Shown: positions 11,937 to 23,457 of the stretch, piece by piece
Layout: every line of letters begins with the position of its first letter
How positions within the stretch are numbered: position 1 is the first letter of the stretch
From: Sanguinoderma infundibulare
Taxonomy: Eukaryota > Basidiomycota > Agaricomycetes > Polyporales > Polyporaceae
NCBI GenBank assembly: GCA_032821775.1
Contig: JAVLRN010000002.1
Coordinates: 1,054,001-1,118,000 of the forward strand
Direction of reading: 5' to 3'
DNA: 64,000 nucleotides
The notes under the pieces: generated by a model
What the model was told of the DNA's origin: nothing
Seen by the model: only the letters and a program-made list of their open reading frames with translations
The model's database searches: none
Program-made: the position numbers and the translations under genes

Positions 11937-12973
11937 TCACCAGCGCCCGCCCATCAACTTCAACAGCCTCTGCCTCAGCGTCCCCACCTCCTCCTTCTCC
12001 GTCTCCTTCGCCTCCGTCTGATTCGCCTTGTCCTTCACTTCCCTGTTCTCCTTCATCCCAACCTCTGCCTCGCTCGGGATCTCCGGCGCAGACATGCGCG
12101 CATGCATCCTCGCCCGCTCGAGAATCTGCTCCTTGCGCGACAAGCGCGCCGGTCCTGCCCCCTCCCTCCGCTTCGCCTGCTTGGGCGTAGCAGCGACGCG
12201 CGCCTGGGGCGCCGCAGTAGCAGTCGTCTTTGGCGGCGACGCGACCGGCTCCTCCGCGCCCTTGAGCAGCATCTCGACCGCAGCCCTCTCCTCCTCCTGC
12301 CTCTCCCTCTCCTTCTGCTCCGCCTCCTCCTGTTCCTGCCTCGCCGTCTCCTCGGGGCTCGCCTCGTCCTCGTCCCTCTCCTTCTCCACGTTCTGGCGAA
12401 GGAGGCGCTCCTGGCGGCGGGGGTCGTTCAGCGCGAACTCGCGCCACTTGTCGAGCGCGCTCGCCATCTTCGTCGGCACCGGACGCGGGTCCTCGGCCGC
12501 GGGCGTGTAGAAGCCGCCCCAGTCAAAGAAGCCGACCCCGAAGCCCCGGTTCAGGAACAGCGAGCGGGACCATGCGTCGGGGGGCGCGTCGCCGATCTCT
12601 GGACGCGGTGCGCGCGTTCGTCAGCAATCATGGCACGAAGACGGAGAGGGAAAGGGAGAGGGAGAGACGCACTGGAAGGCTTGACGATGACTTCGACGAC
12701 CCTCGTCGACTCCGGCTTGGCGGGGTCGGGGTCGACGATGGAGATGGGGTTGCCGTAGAGTCTCTCGGAACCGGCGTCGAGCTCCGGGTCGTGCTCCTGC
12801 GGTGCGAGGAGGCCCTGGAGGTGGGCGAGGCCGATCCCGCCGGGGAGGTCCTTGTCGACGACGGGGACCTCAACTTTGATGTTGGTGCCGCCCGGGGGGA
12901 CGCGCTTGAAGGACGCGTCCTCGGCGAAGTCGAGCACGATGAAGTTGTGGTACTTCGTGGTGATGTCGGCGTC
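11937..12973 (-). CDS. Hypothetical protein with charged coiled-coil C-terminus (5' exon not placed)
   Basis: Two joined reverse exons give 320 residues: 12973-12673 and 12598-11937, with a GTGCGT donor and CAG acceptor. The first begins DADITTKYHNFIVLDF and contains VPVVDKDLPGGIGLAHLQGL. After the intron comes DAPPDAWSRSLFLNRGFGVG, then WREFALNDPRRQERLLRQ. A long Glu/Arg/Lys-rich, probably coiled-coil region follows from about residue 165 to the stop. A clear acceptor at 12973 means at least one upstream exon exists; an ATG near 13212 is only a candidate. I do not recognise the family. The mirrored Ser/Leu-rich frames on the plus strand are shadows. Confidence 0.55.
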
Positions 12974-13928
12974 CTGAGGTGGAGGGGGGAGATAGGTTAG
13001 AGCTGCGAGTGCAGAGCGAATAGAGAAGGAACACGAATACGGTCAAGGAAGACGGGCGGTAGGTTCGACGGAGTGCAGATCAAAGAGCCCTGTTAGTCTC
13101 GGCCTCACGAGTGTGGTCTAAACAGGGAAGAACGACATAAAACCACACAGAGAGCCTCTGTAACATCTGGCGAGTTTCGGATAGAGAGCCAGGGGACTCC
13201 CCAAGGCTTCCCATGAGTGCGGCCTCAAGGCATCCTTGTCGCGAGCTGTGCGCCGAAAGTTGAGCCAGGAGGTCCCGGTTTCGGCGTCGCGGGCATTGCC
13301 AGTTAATCAACTCCGCGCGGACGTGCATTTCACATTGCGCTCGTCTTTGGCGAAGCACCTCCCCTGCGCGACGCGCGGTCGCGACTCGCCACAGTCCAGA
13401 TCTTGCGTTTTGCGTTGTTGCGCTCGATTATGATGCGCGAGCAACAGATCTTTGCACGAATTTCGTCCACGGGCACAGGCACAAGCAGAAGCTTCATTGA
13501 ACGACGCTGAGCCAGACCATCAATCTACGGCGTGCTGTCAAACAATGGGCAACGCGCATTGTGCACATATGGGTGGGAGAAGGCGATAGTAGCTCAGAAG
13601 GCGCCTCATTACTGAGGACGAGGCTGCCCTAGTTGCCCAGACGAAACTCACCGGACATACTGGACGACCACTGTCTCTTGGGGACACTGTCCAAGTACGA
13701 CCGGTAAAGACGCCAGACCAGAAGAGAAATAGGTATTTTGAAATGTCCGGCGAGGAGCCAAACACTACATGCGTAACGGGGGTTTCCGTGCGTGAAGCAT
13801 CCTCCATGACGTGCATGAAGGTTTGACCACCCAACGCAGATGCGACATACATGGGTTTTCCCGCCTTCCGCGTGCGGTATAAAGACGCAACAGGCATTTC
13901 GCGGAAGAAAAAGAGTGGCAACACTCAC

Positions 13929-14225
13929 CCGAGCAACCCTGAACTGGCGCACAGTTCCGAACCTTCTCTCCACTCCGCGCAAAATGGCGAAGAACTCTGG
14001 CATGGAGGCAATATCATCCCAGGTGCGGACATACACGGACTTGCTGTCATTGTTGTGGGTGTTGTGTCTTCTTCTTTCCTGTCTCGAGTGGCCCTCAACC
14101 GGAGAGAAGTCTGGTACGGAAGTGGAAGGGCCTGAGGCGATTGATTCAGTAGCGAAAGTCCGGGCAACGCGCCGAGAGACGACGGAGCGCGACGAGCGCG
14201 CGCATGCGGCCGCTAGAGAGGACAT
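13929..14225 (-). CDS. Hypothetical mitochondrial-type protein, first exon
   Basis: The reverse frame begins at ATG 14225 (MSSLAAACARSSRSVVSRRV, then ARTFATES), a classic Arg/Ser-rich mitochondrial import presequence. It continues to SVYVRTWDDIASMPEFFAI and LRGVERRFGTVRQFRVAR, where a GTGAGT donor at about 13928 ends the exon. The 3' exons lie somewhere in 13538-13900 but could not be fixed; a stretch ending SPDISKYLFLFWSGVF is a candidate. The Ser-run frame further upstream has no ATG and is not used. The mature domain is not recognised. Confidence 0.5.
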
Positions 14226-14689
14226 CGAGCCAGTCCAGAGAGAGAGGGCGGCCAGAAAGCGGGAGGAGGACGAGGAGGAGGACGACGACGACGACGAGAA
14301 GAGTGTGGTGGCCAACGTCCAAGCTCGTCGTCAACAGCAAAACGGCGCGGGCCGGACTTTCCCGCAGCGAAAGCGGGCGCCTGTCCGAGGCCCGTCGGAG
14401 GGTTAGGACTTATTCCGTACCACGACGTGCCACTCAAGGGACCCTACCAGCATCCGTCTATTCCACATCCTGCTGTATCAGAATCAACATCACGATATGC
14501 ACTATCAAGCAAGACAATTCCTCTGACTCAATGATTACCCAAATCTCGCCCACTCTCCCCCAGCTCCGCAGTTCGTTCCGCGCAGATGGGGGCCATGTGT
14601 TCACAAGAGGCCTTGTGACATGCAGATAAGAAACGCAGCACCACGGTGCACGGCATTTGCGACGTTATGCAGACAGTGCAAGGCTTACG

Positions 14690-14766
14690 TTCTAGGCATG
14701 GCTCATAGTTGGCCAATTATTGAAGAAACTGCAGCCCGGATGGCGTGCTAACGCCATACAAATCAG
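14690..14766 (+). promoter_or_regulatory. Promoter block of first TauD copy (duplicated)
   Basis: The block TTCTAGGCATGG...ATTATTGAAGAA...GTGCTAACGCCATACAAAT lies 110-190 bases before the start codon. It recurs with few changes upstream of the second TauD gene. The end of each copy (CATACAAAT here, CATATAAAT there) is in a TATA-like position. Conservation between the copies is seen directly; promoter function is inferred. Confidence 0.5.
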
Positions 14767-14876
14767 GTCCGCGACGGTGGCTGTCCCTCGTTCCCTCCTC
14801 GCCTTCCTCAGGTTCCCTGCTCTTTCAAAAGCCATTCTTCCTTCTCTGCTCATCCGATTTATTCCTGGTTTCTACC

Positions 14877-16357
14877 ATGGCTGACTCGATCGAACGTGGT
14901 CTCCTCCGCTCGCTCTCCAACTACCCCGCAAGGGACGAGACCCCTCAAATCGGCACGTCCTTCACAGGTACTCTTCAACTTCTTATTCGTACATTCCGTG
15001 CATTTCCTGACACTCCAAAACCGCAGACCCGTCAACACAGTTGAGCGCGATCTTGAACGGCCCCAACGCCGACGAGCAACTCCGCGACCTCGCCCGCCTC
15101 GTCTCAGAGCGCGGCGTCGTCTTCTTCAAGAACCAGGACATCAAGATCGAGGACCAGCTCAAGCTCGCCGACCGCCTCGGCAAGCTCACCGGCAAGCCCG
15201 AGACCTCAGCCCTTCATATCCACCCTATCTCGGAGACTACGTCCGAACTTGGGCCGGAGGTGTCCGTCATTTCGTCCAAGGGTGCGTCTCTCTTTGGCTT
15301 CGCGTCTCTACGTGGGTGTGCGTTTGGGCTGGCTCACATGAGGGTGTGGTTCACAGGCGGAATCTCGCGTCCGGCCATTGAAAGGAACGCGGACCTTGAC
15401 AGGCGCACCCGGGCGAGCTCGGGCTGGCATGCGGATATTACCTTCGAAAACGTGCCCTCGGACTACGCCGTGAGCGTCGCTCTCGTTCTGTGCCCTCCAT
15501 GTGTCTCACACTAGCATGCAGATCCTCAAGATCCACACTCTCCCCAAGGGTAAGTGCCACGGCTAAAGTCAAATTTGATTAAGTTTAAGCTCATCCACAA
15601 CCGCTTCCGTAGTCGGCGGTGATACCCTTGTGCGTTCTTTTCACTGCTCGCATGGTACCGAGACTGTGATTTTAACCACTCTCGCTGGCGCGCAGTGGGC
15701 GAGCGGCTACGAGGCCTACGACCGTCTCTCGCCCGCATTCCAACGCTTCCTCGAAGGCCTGACCGCTGTCCACAGCGGCGTCACTTTTAAAGAGGTGCGT
15801 TACAATGCCTGTCCCATGAGAAGGAATCGCTCAGTTCACCCTCGTTACCGGCTTTCACAGTACGCGAAGGCCAAGGGCTTCAAGATCAACGACCCACGTG
15901 GCTCACCGGCCAACAAAGGAGAGGATCTCACCACCGTTCAGTACGTCACCCCTCCGTTCGCCGTACCCTTCCCCCTTGCTCTTCCCTCCTTCTCTCGCTT
16001 ACTCGCTCACCGCACCGGCACGCCCACAGCCCTGTGATCCGCACGAACCCCGTCACGGGCTACAAGACGCTCTTCGTCAACCGCGCCTTCACAAAACGCA
16101 TCGTCGAGCTCACCCCAGACGAGTCCGAGGACGTTCTGAACTACTTGTTCAGGCACGTCTCCGAGAACCACGACTTGCAGGTGCGGTACCGGTGGGGCAA
16201 GGACGACGTCGCGATCTGGGACAACCGCTCGACGTTCCATACCGCGACGCAAGATTACGCGGGGCAGGATCGGGAAGGGAACAGGGCGGTGAGCTTGGGT
16301 GAGGTGCCGTACTTCGACGAGAAGAGCAAGGGGAGACGAGAGGCGCTTGGGTTGTGA
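14877..16357 (+). CDS. TauD/TfdA-type Fe(II)/2-oxoglutarate dioxygenase, copy 1
   Basis: Eight exons give 336 residues: 14877-14967, 15027-15281, 15357-15469, 15522-15549, 15613-15629, 15696-15794, 15861-15940, 16030-16357. The start is MADSIERGLLRSLSNYPARD. The family oxidises a small acid (taurine, sulfonate, phenoxyacetate or similar) with 2-oxoglutarate and Fe(II). The metal triad is visible: HxD in SSGWHADITFE, and the distal His in WDNRSTFHTAT. GVVFFKNQDI and an Arg in the C-terminal part, which may bind 2-oxoglutarate, are also present. The exons include two very small ones (28 and 17 nt). The gene looks intact and is followed in tandem by a near-identical paralogue. Substrate is unknown. 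Confidence 0.9.
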
Positions 16358-16777
16358 GGTTGTCAGTGGAGGTTTTGAGTAGGCTTTCAAGAGGACGTGA
16401 GGCGAAAATAAACGCTCAGTGCTCACTATAGACCAGTACATGAGGGATGCTCATAAAGTCCATACTAGCACACTGTGACCAGAGGCTCTTGCGGTGAGGT
16501 GAGACGGTGCAGGGTATGTCTCTCGGCCGACGTTCCGCTTACCCGAACCGCGTGACGTAATCATTCCCGTGGCACTGGCAACGACTTGATAGTAGTGTCA
16601 CCCATCTTACCTTCCCATTCCCCTCATTCCCTTTCCCTTTTCCATAGGAGCGGTGACTTATGTAGCCTTTGCTGTCCCAGCGTGGACGAACGTGTCTTGC
16701 ACCATCTCATGTTCCCTCGACCCGAAGTCACTTAATACCAACTAACCACGCTGGAGCACCAGGGATCGGCTTCCGAA

Positions 16778-16985
16778 CCATATTGAAGAAACCCAAACCC
16801 GGATGGCCGCGTACCGACCGTGACAGTAGCACAAACAAGGTCCACTCGCAGGTCCTAGACCGCCGGCCCGTAGTTCCAAAACCCGCCTTCTTGCCTCTCC
16901 AGTGAGTTCTAGACATGGTTCAGTGGTGGGCAACTATTGAAGAACCTCGGGCTCAGATGACGTGCTAACGGTCATATAAATACGA
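16778..16985 (+). promoter_or_regulatory. Promoter block of second TauD copy, with an extra partial copy
   Basis: The block at about 16905-16985 (TTCTAGACATGG...CTATTGAAGAA...GTGCTAACGGTCATATAAAT) matches the promoter of copy 1. A further partial copy (TATTGAAGAAACCCAAACCC and GGATGGCCGCG) sits at about 16780-16810. The duplication therefore included the upstream region, and the block appears two and a half times. Function is inferred from position. Confidence 0.5.
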
Positions 16986-17098
16986 TACCAGATTGCCCTG
17001 CTGTTCCTCTATCACCCATCTCTTCTACGCCACATTCCCCCCTCTTGCAGAACCTGCTCTTCTACCTCTGCTCATCCAATCTATTCCCAGTGTCTACC

Positions 17099-18661
17099 AT
17101 GGCTGACTCAATCGAACGCGGTCTCCTCCGCTCGCTCTCCAACTACCCTGCAAGGGACGAGACGGTTCACATCGGCACGTCCTTCACAGGTGCGCGCCAA
17201 CTTTCCTGCTCCGATACGCATTCGCATTGAGGCCCCGCGAATGCCTTCGTTCGGACTATCGATCGTCGTTTCATCCCGGAGTCTCTTCGTCTGTTTCCTG
17301 CATATCCTGACACTATGCGCAGACCCATCGACACAGCTGAGCTCGATTCTCAACGCTCCGAATGCCGACGAGCAGCTCCGCGACCTCGCCCGCCTCGTCT
17401 CAGAGCGCGGCGTCGTCTTCTTCAAGAACCAGGACATCAAGATCGAGGACCAGCTCGAGCTCGCCGACCGTCTCGGCAAGCTCACCGGCAAACCCGAGAC
17501 CTCGGGTCTCCACATTCACCCCATTACAGAGGCCACCCCAGAGCTTGCGGCGGAGGTGCTCGTCATTTCGTCCGAGAGTGCGTCTCTGTTTGAATTGTCA
17601 TCGCAAGCCGTAGCGTGTATTTGGCTTCACGACCTGCTCACATGGGGATGTCGTGCAAAATAGGCGAACTCTACCGCCAGACCACTGCAAAGCAAGCGGA
17701 CTTCGCAAGGCGGACTCGTGCGAGCTCAAGCTGGCATACAGATATCACGTTCGAAAAGGTCCCCTCGGACTACGCGGTGAGCGTTCCTGTCGATCCGTTC
17801 CTGCATGTGTGTATTTCTCAACTCCCTGCATGTCGTGTGTAGATCCTCAAGATCCACACACTCCCGAAGGGTAAGCACCACGGCCAAGGCCAACTTGAAT
17901 TTTAATTAGGCTCAAGTTTGTACTCAACTACTCGGCAGTCGGCGGCGACACGCTTGTATGTTCTCCTCGCTGTTCGCGCCGTCGCTGAACTGTGTTTTAA
18001 CCACTTCTTCCCCGCGCGCGTCCGTGCGCAGTGGGCGAGCGGTTACGAAGCGTACGACCGCCTCTCTCCCGCGCTCCAGCGATTCCTCGAAGGCCTGACG
18101 GCGGTCCACGACGGCGGCTTTTTTAACGAGGTGTGTTCGAATTCCTGTCGCACGGCAGGCCAACTGTTACATTCGCCTACATAATTCAATTACAGCACGC
18201 TAAGGCTCAGGGCATCAAGATCAACGACCTCCGCGGCTCGCCGCTCAACAAAGGAGAAGATCTCACCGCCGTCCAGTACGTTTCCCTTGTGTGTTACCCT
18301 CCCTCCCCGACTCACTTACTCACATGCCCGCAGCCCGGTGATCCGCACGATCCCCGTCACGGGCTACAAATCGCTCTTTGTCAACCGCACCTTCACGAAG
18401 CGCATCATCGAGCTCACTCCGGACGAGTCCGAAGACGTGCTGAACTACTTGTTCCGACACGTCGCCGAGAATCACGACTTGCAGGTGCGCTATCGGTGGG
18501 GCCAGGACGATGTCGCGATCTGGGACAACCGTTCGACGTTCCACACCGCGACATTCGATTACGCGGGGCAGGAGCGGGTGGGGAACAGGGCGGTGAGCTT
18601 GGGTGAGGTGCCGTACTTCGACGAGAAGAGCAAGGGGAGGCGGGAGGGGCTTGGGCTATGA
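17099..18661 (+). CDS. TauD/TfdA-type Fe(II)/2-oxoglutarate dioxygenase, copy 2
   Basis: Tandem paralogue of the preceding gene with the same eight exon lengths (91, 255, 113, 28, 17, 99, 80, 328): 17099-17189, 17323-17577, 17664-17776, 17843-17870, 17939-17955, 18032-18130, 18196-18275, 18334-18661. It also gives 336 residues. The triad is intact: HTD in SSSWHTDITFE, and His in WDNRSTFHTAT. The most changed part is the start of exon 3 (SELYRQTTAKQADFARRTRA versus GGISRPAIERNADLDRRTRA), just before the HxD motif. That could alter substrate choice. Introns differ more than exons. This suggests a fairly recent duplication followed by selection on both copies. Confidence 0.9.
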
Positions 18662-18870
18662 TTCAGTCAGTCCGGACGGTGATGTGATCGAAAGACGACG
18701 ACGGAAGATCAGTGCTGTAGACTGCTGGTTTCCTCAGGGATACCATCAACAGCACTGGGTGCGGAATGTAGATCAAACGATTGAATGTCACCGGAGCTCG
18801 ACGAGCCATGAAAATTTCAGTACAAAGCGGATGGAGCAACAATTCCCTTGCAAGGTGCGATCCGTCTAGC

Positions 18871-20847
18871 TCATAGCGCATTGCTGACGCATGTGAACGG
18901 CTTTCCGTACGCGGACGCGCGGTACGAGATGACAATGCTCTCCACGGACGCGTACGTGCCGCCGACGAGGATGAATGCGCCGACGAGGATGATGAAGTAA
19001 TTGAGCGCCGTCTGCGCGGACCGCCACAAGCCCGCCCAACGCGCCTTGCCCGGGTGAAGCGCCAGGTATGCCAAGCCCCAGAAGATGAACCCGAACCAGC
19101 AATCTGTTGGACGCGCCTGCGTGTCAGTCATGATGGAGTGTTTATCGAACAGGTAGGGTACGAGAGAGAAGTGGGACGCACCGAAGAGCGAGCACATGAG
19201 CGAGAGCATGTCCGAGAAGAACGGGATGACCTCCGCGATGACGAACGCGATCGCCCAGTTGGCGGCGATGATGCCCACCCACGTCGACCAGCCCTTGAGG
19301 GTGTTGCTGTACCGGTGGTGCGAATTCTTGAAGATCCGGAAGAACAGGAACCGCGCCGTCACGCTCCCGTAGAGCGCCCCGAGGAAGATGATCGTCGGGA
19401 TCGCGAAGCTGAACGCGATCTTCTTGTAGAGGGGTGAGAGCGAGCCGAAGGCAGGGGCGGTCATGTACTGGTTTCCCACCCAGTGGTATACGAGCGCGCC
19501 GCAGAGGGTGAAGACGACCATCTCCGCGATCGAAACTGCCCAAAGCGCTTTTGGGAAGTCCTTCGGCTCTTTCATCTCGGCTATGAACTGCGAGAGTAAA
19601 TGAGTGCCGGAGTAACACGGTTGAGAAGGGGGACGAGCGTACTGAAGGGAGGGTGATCTGGCCGACGAAGGTGTAGGTGATGTTCATGAACGCGCTCATG
19701 CCCGAGACAAACGTCGTGCCCTTGACGGGCCAGAGTGTGACGATCGGGTCGTTGCCTGGTGTCCAGCCGAAAGGGTGGTCCTCGACGCCGGCGAAGATTA
19801 TCGCAAGCAGAACAGCTGCGAGTCCTCGTCAGTGTCGATCTTAACGGCGCCGCGATGGATACACTCACCAATGCCCATAGTGGCGGCCGAGAACAAGCCG
19901 AGGTGCGACAGCTCGCTGAGCGTGCGGGGGAGAGTGAAAATGATGCAGATGATCGTGGTGACGACGGAAAAGACGATCGTGCACGCCGCAGAGTTGGTTA
20001 GTGTGTTCAGGAGCTTCGCGCCAACGAGAACGTGGAGGGCTGCGCCGACAGTATCAATAGCCCACCATACGAAATGAGGTGGTTCGAGAACTCACCTTGG
20101 ATGAAGGTGTTGTTCAGGAGGAAGAACACGGCCGTGGCATTATAAGCCCACTTCGAGCCACCGAACAGGGCCTGACCGATATCGCATACATCCCGAACTG
20201 TGTGACAGAAGGGTGAGTTACATTTGAGGGGTTGAATGGTAGCTATGACGTACTCTCAGGATGCTTCATGCAGTACCTCCAAAGCACGAGCGAGGTATAC
20301 AACACGCATGCGGCAACGGCGAGCGTCAAGATAATGCCGGGAACAAGCCCCAACACGGAGAACGACCAAGGGAAACTACCTCACCGCATATGACATCGTC
20401 AGACAAACACACATCATTGGCGAGGCAACGGATTATGTCCCGAGCAGATCAAACACGAGCATGAAATGAGTTCCCAGTGCTGTGCAATACGAACATGACG
20501 ATCGGGACTCACGAGAGGATGGCCAGACAGATGTATTCCGAAAATAGTAGGGCGGCAGTCTATTTGGAGTGCGCAAGGCATCAGTAAACAAACACCCACA
20601 CGATCGGCGGCCGACGGAACAGGCGGGATGCCGGGTAAATCGACATGGAAGGGAAGAGGGGCATGAAGAAGGAGCTCGGGAAACGGCGAACCTTCTGCCA
20701 TGAGCAGGAGCGGTACTTGATCTGGTGTCCGCTCTCGTCCGCGATCTGGTCCTTGACGTTCCCCTGCTCCTCGTCGCTCGAGATGATCGAGCTGGAGTTG
20801 GACGTTATCTTCGCGTCGTCCTCGGCGCTGTGTCGCAGGACGCTCAT
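18871..20847 (-). CDS. AAAP-family amino acid transporter (fungal neutral amino acid permease type)
   Basis: Eight exons give 469 residues: 20847-20692, 20559-20513, 20375-20254, 20197-20096, 20039-19869, 19815-19643, 19587-19182, 19103-18871. The N-terminus is a charged cytosolic tail (MSVLRHSAEDDAKITSNSSS). Helices follow, with hallmarks such as FPWSFSVLGLVPGI, CDIGQALFGGSKW, SMSAFMNITYTFVGQ-like text and MKEPKDFPKALWAV. The protein is expected to be an 11-helix symporter in the plasma or vacuolar membrane. The tail ends after SIVISYRASAYGKPF at stop TGA 18871. It converges on the second TauD gene with a 209-base gap. All splices keep frame, and no damage was seen. Exact substrate is unknown. 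Confidence 0.87.
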
Positions 20848-22077
20848 GGCGCTGAGTCGGATCGTGAGAAGTGTGCAGCGAGTGTACGAGCGCACCCGAC
20901 CTGGGAGATCTACTTACATTTTATGTCTGTCGAAAGACGAAGGACGGTAACCAGATCACGAAACCGGAGTCTAGGTGGGGCGCGCCTCTGGATGCGATAG
21001 AGTTCATTGAAGATAGTTAAGGCGTCGTACGGGGCGTCAATGGCGTGCGATTGCCTCATAAGCGGTGTCGAAAACGAATGCGTTCGTTGAGCCAACTTCG
21101 TATCAACGCTGAGGTGGAGTACTGCGCAAGATCAATCACTTATCGAAGTCCAGTCTTCCTGATGGATGTGCTAGGACTCACCTCAGGCACCCGGTTTTAT
21201 CGGAGTGGCATGGACTGGGTTCAGCGTTGCAATGAAGATCGACCTCGATATCGTTCTGTGGTGGGAAATCCGATCAAATTGCAGTTCCTGTTTCGCGCTA
21301 CCGGTCATCTTCCCAGGGACCACCACCCAGTCCAGCACTTTAATTGGTGTGTTGCAATTCACTGTACTTATTTGTCCTGAGTGTCTTTGATTAGACGGCC
21401 GCCGACACGGACATAATGTTTGATAGTCTCAATGATGAGAGTGATGGTGCGATCTAACCAGTTTATATCGAAGGCGCACCTGTCAATTTGCAGGCCTCAT
21501 GCCTCAGGCTCGGCATCGGTCCATTGCCAGAGCACGGAACTCTTCACGAGAGGCTTCCGGTCGACATGCACCACAACGGACAAGGACGCGAGTACTATTG
21601 CCGCAACAGCGAAGGCAACCTTGTGATCTTCTCGAGTCTCGTGGATGCACCAATCGAAATACGCATATTGAAGAACGCTGATGCGATAGGAATTCTATTG
21701 AGAGATAAGTGCTGGGAGGGACTCGTGAGGGAAGAAGAGGGATCATGAGCCTGAGGTGGCTCGCTCCAAGGCTACGCCCGACCGGTTATTTCGTCAAGCG
21801 ATGGACAAATTGAGGCTTCCAGGATGTAAACGCTATAATAAGTGAAGCGGAACAGTAGGACAGCAGCTCGAAAAACTTACTCACAAGTGGTGAGCGAGTG
21901 TCAGAGAGCAGCCTGCTGCAACTTTCGGAAACCACCTGAAAGGGTTCGGCCGCCGTGAGAAAATACGTATTCAGCCAATCAGCGTCTCGGCGGCTGTGGT
22001 CACTGGGAATTGGACCTTGGTCGTCGTCTTACTCGTCCTCGACGTGTCGTATGACGTTCTGGAACTGATTGTCTTCC
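20848..22077. other. No convincing gene
   Basis: The interval holds the divergent upstream regions of the transporter and of the next gene. A forward frame at 21488-21748 (86 codons, with NGQGREYYCRNSEGNLVIF) looks protein-like but is unrecognised and lacks clear neighbours. It may be an orphan exon. Confidence 0.35.
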
Positions 22078-22757
22078 ATGACCTCACCACCGCCTGCCAG
22101 CAACTCCAAGTTTGCGCCATACAAACAGGCGCTCACAGCGTTGTCCCAGCGCACACGCACACCTCTCCCGTCCCTCATCATCTCCTTCGGCATCCTACAT
22201 GAGCTCACCGCGATAGTGCCCATCGCGGGGTTCTTCTTCGCCGCGCGCGGACTAGGCGTCGGAGAATCCATCGTTGGCGCCCTTGCGCGTAGACCCGGGG
22301 CGGAGGGCGACACAGGGCTCGCGGCGCAGTTCCGCGAGAGCTGGGCGGGGGAGCGGTTCAGGGAGTGGATGGTCGAGGGTGAGGCACGAGTTGAACGACC
22401 CGGGAGAAGGTATGGATGGTTCGGGTACGAGAAGGGCAGCACGCCGCCCGCACTTTCGCCGGAAGAGCAGGTCGAGCGCCACGCGGAGGCCGTTCTGACA
22501 GGCAAGATCGCAGGAGATGTTGCGAATGCCGTCGTAGCATATGCCCTGACAAAGGTAAGCCCAAATCGTCTGTGCCGTGTTGCCTCGGGTGGGAGTTTGG
22601 GTGTGCGAATATGAGGCTTATGTGTATTGAACCCTGGCAGGCTCTCCTCCCTGTCAGGATCGGTTTGTCCATGTACTTCGCCCCGCCGTTCTCGAGGACA
22701 TTTATTCAGCCTGTAGCGTCGGTGTTCACCCGCGTATTCCGACGGAAATCATCATAG
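22078..22757 (+). CDS. Small hydrophobic membrane protein, probably mitochondrial, function unknown
   Basis: Two exons (22078-22554 and 22641-22757) give 197 residues. ATG 22078 (MTSPPPASNSKFAPYKQAL) is the first ATG in frame. Two hydrophobic segments are visible: TPLPSLIISFGILHELTAIV, continuing to PIAGFFFAARGLGVGE (about residues 29-64), and a C-terminal one around LLPVRIGLSMYFAPPFSRTF. Between them is a charged stretch with EGEARVERPGRRYGWFGYEK. I recall similar fungal proteins annotated as FAM210/DUF1279-like mitochondrial membrane proteins, but that is memory and not shown here. The gene appears intact, with GTAAGC donor and CAG acceptor. Confidence 0.65.
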
Positions 22758-22824
22758 ATGAAATGCTGGATCATTCTCTCTTGTGTGCGGGGCGCCTGAG
22801 CGCAGGTACGTGTGCTGCTAGGGG

Positions 22825-23400
22825 AAGCGATCTCGCTGCAGACGGGGGTCGTCTTCGACTCTGCTGGTCGGCCATAGCTTTGGTGATGTCCACTTGGACG
22901 TGCGCACCTCGTCTAAGTACGCGTCTGGTGAAGCCGTCATCGCGACTTTCGTTGGGTGAGTGCAGGCCGTTCTGTGTTTTGTCGCTCAGTAAACTGTTAC
23001 TCCTAGTGCCAACCCGAGAGTGTCTCAGAAGAATGCATGGCACCGTCCTATGGCTAACGATACCTTTATAGAATCACTATCGTCCTGAACAGACCTTGCT
23101 CTCTGTCGATCAGCTCGTTGACGACTGGAAGGCCGTCCGATCACACATGACTTGGAGATTCACGTCGCGACGTACAGGTACTCGGAACTACTTACCACCG
23201 TCAACATTACCTGGATAATTGAGCACGGTACTCCCGGTGTGTCCTATCCTTCTTGCTGGCCTTCGAACTCCGTACTGATTGATTCGCGATGCAGCCGGAA
23301 TGTACCGTTTCGCGTACTTCCGCAACAGCAAGCCCCTGATTGGCAGCATCACGTCGTTTGTGAGCCACTCGTCGCATCTACGATCCCATTTTGCTTTGTG
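22825..23400 (+). pseudogene. Neutral ceramidase, C-terminal remnant
   Basis: Pieces of the C-terminal domain of neutral/alkaline ceramidase are readable in order: LQTGVVFDSA, then GHSFGDVHLDVRTSSKY, FVGANPR, HYRPEQTLLSVDQLVDDW, TVNITWIIEHGTP, and GMYRFAYFRNSKPLIGSITS. Three introns are still recognisable: FVG|ANPR, NPR|HYRP (GTGTCT to TATAG), and GTP|AGMYR. At least two frame slips interrupt it, one between FDSA and GHSFGD and one between RRTG and SELLTT. The catalytic N-terminal two-thirds, with the nucleophile Ser and zinc ligands, is absent. The next gene upstream is unrelated. It is a DNA-level fragment of a lipid hydrolase gene and cannot be functional. Confidence 0.72.
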
Positions 23401-23457
23401 GCATTGACATCAGGACCTATCGAGTGTGGTTACTGCACCCTCTACTTCCTCCCGCAC

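Noticed and set aside
12028..12758. Long plus-strand frames rich in Ser and Leu
   Set aside because: They are antisense shadows of the Glu/Arg-rich coiled-coil gene on the reverse strand; spliced reverse exons make better protein.
13840..14406. Forward 188-codon frame with Glu/Asp runs
   Set aside because: It is antisense to the mitochondrial-type presequence exon; the acidic runs mirror the Ser-rich stretch.
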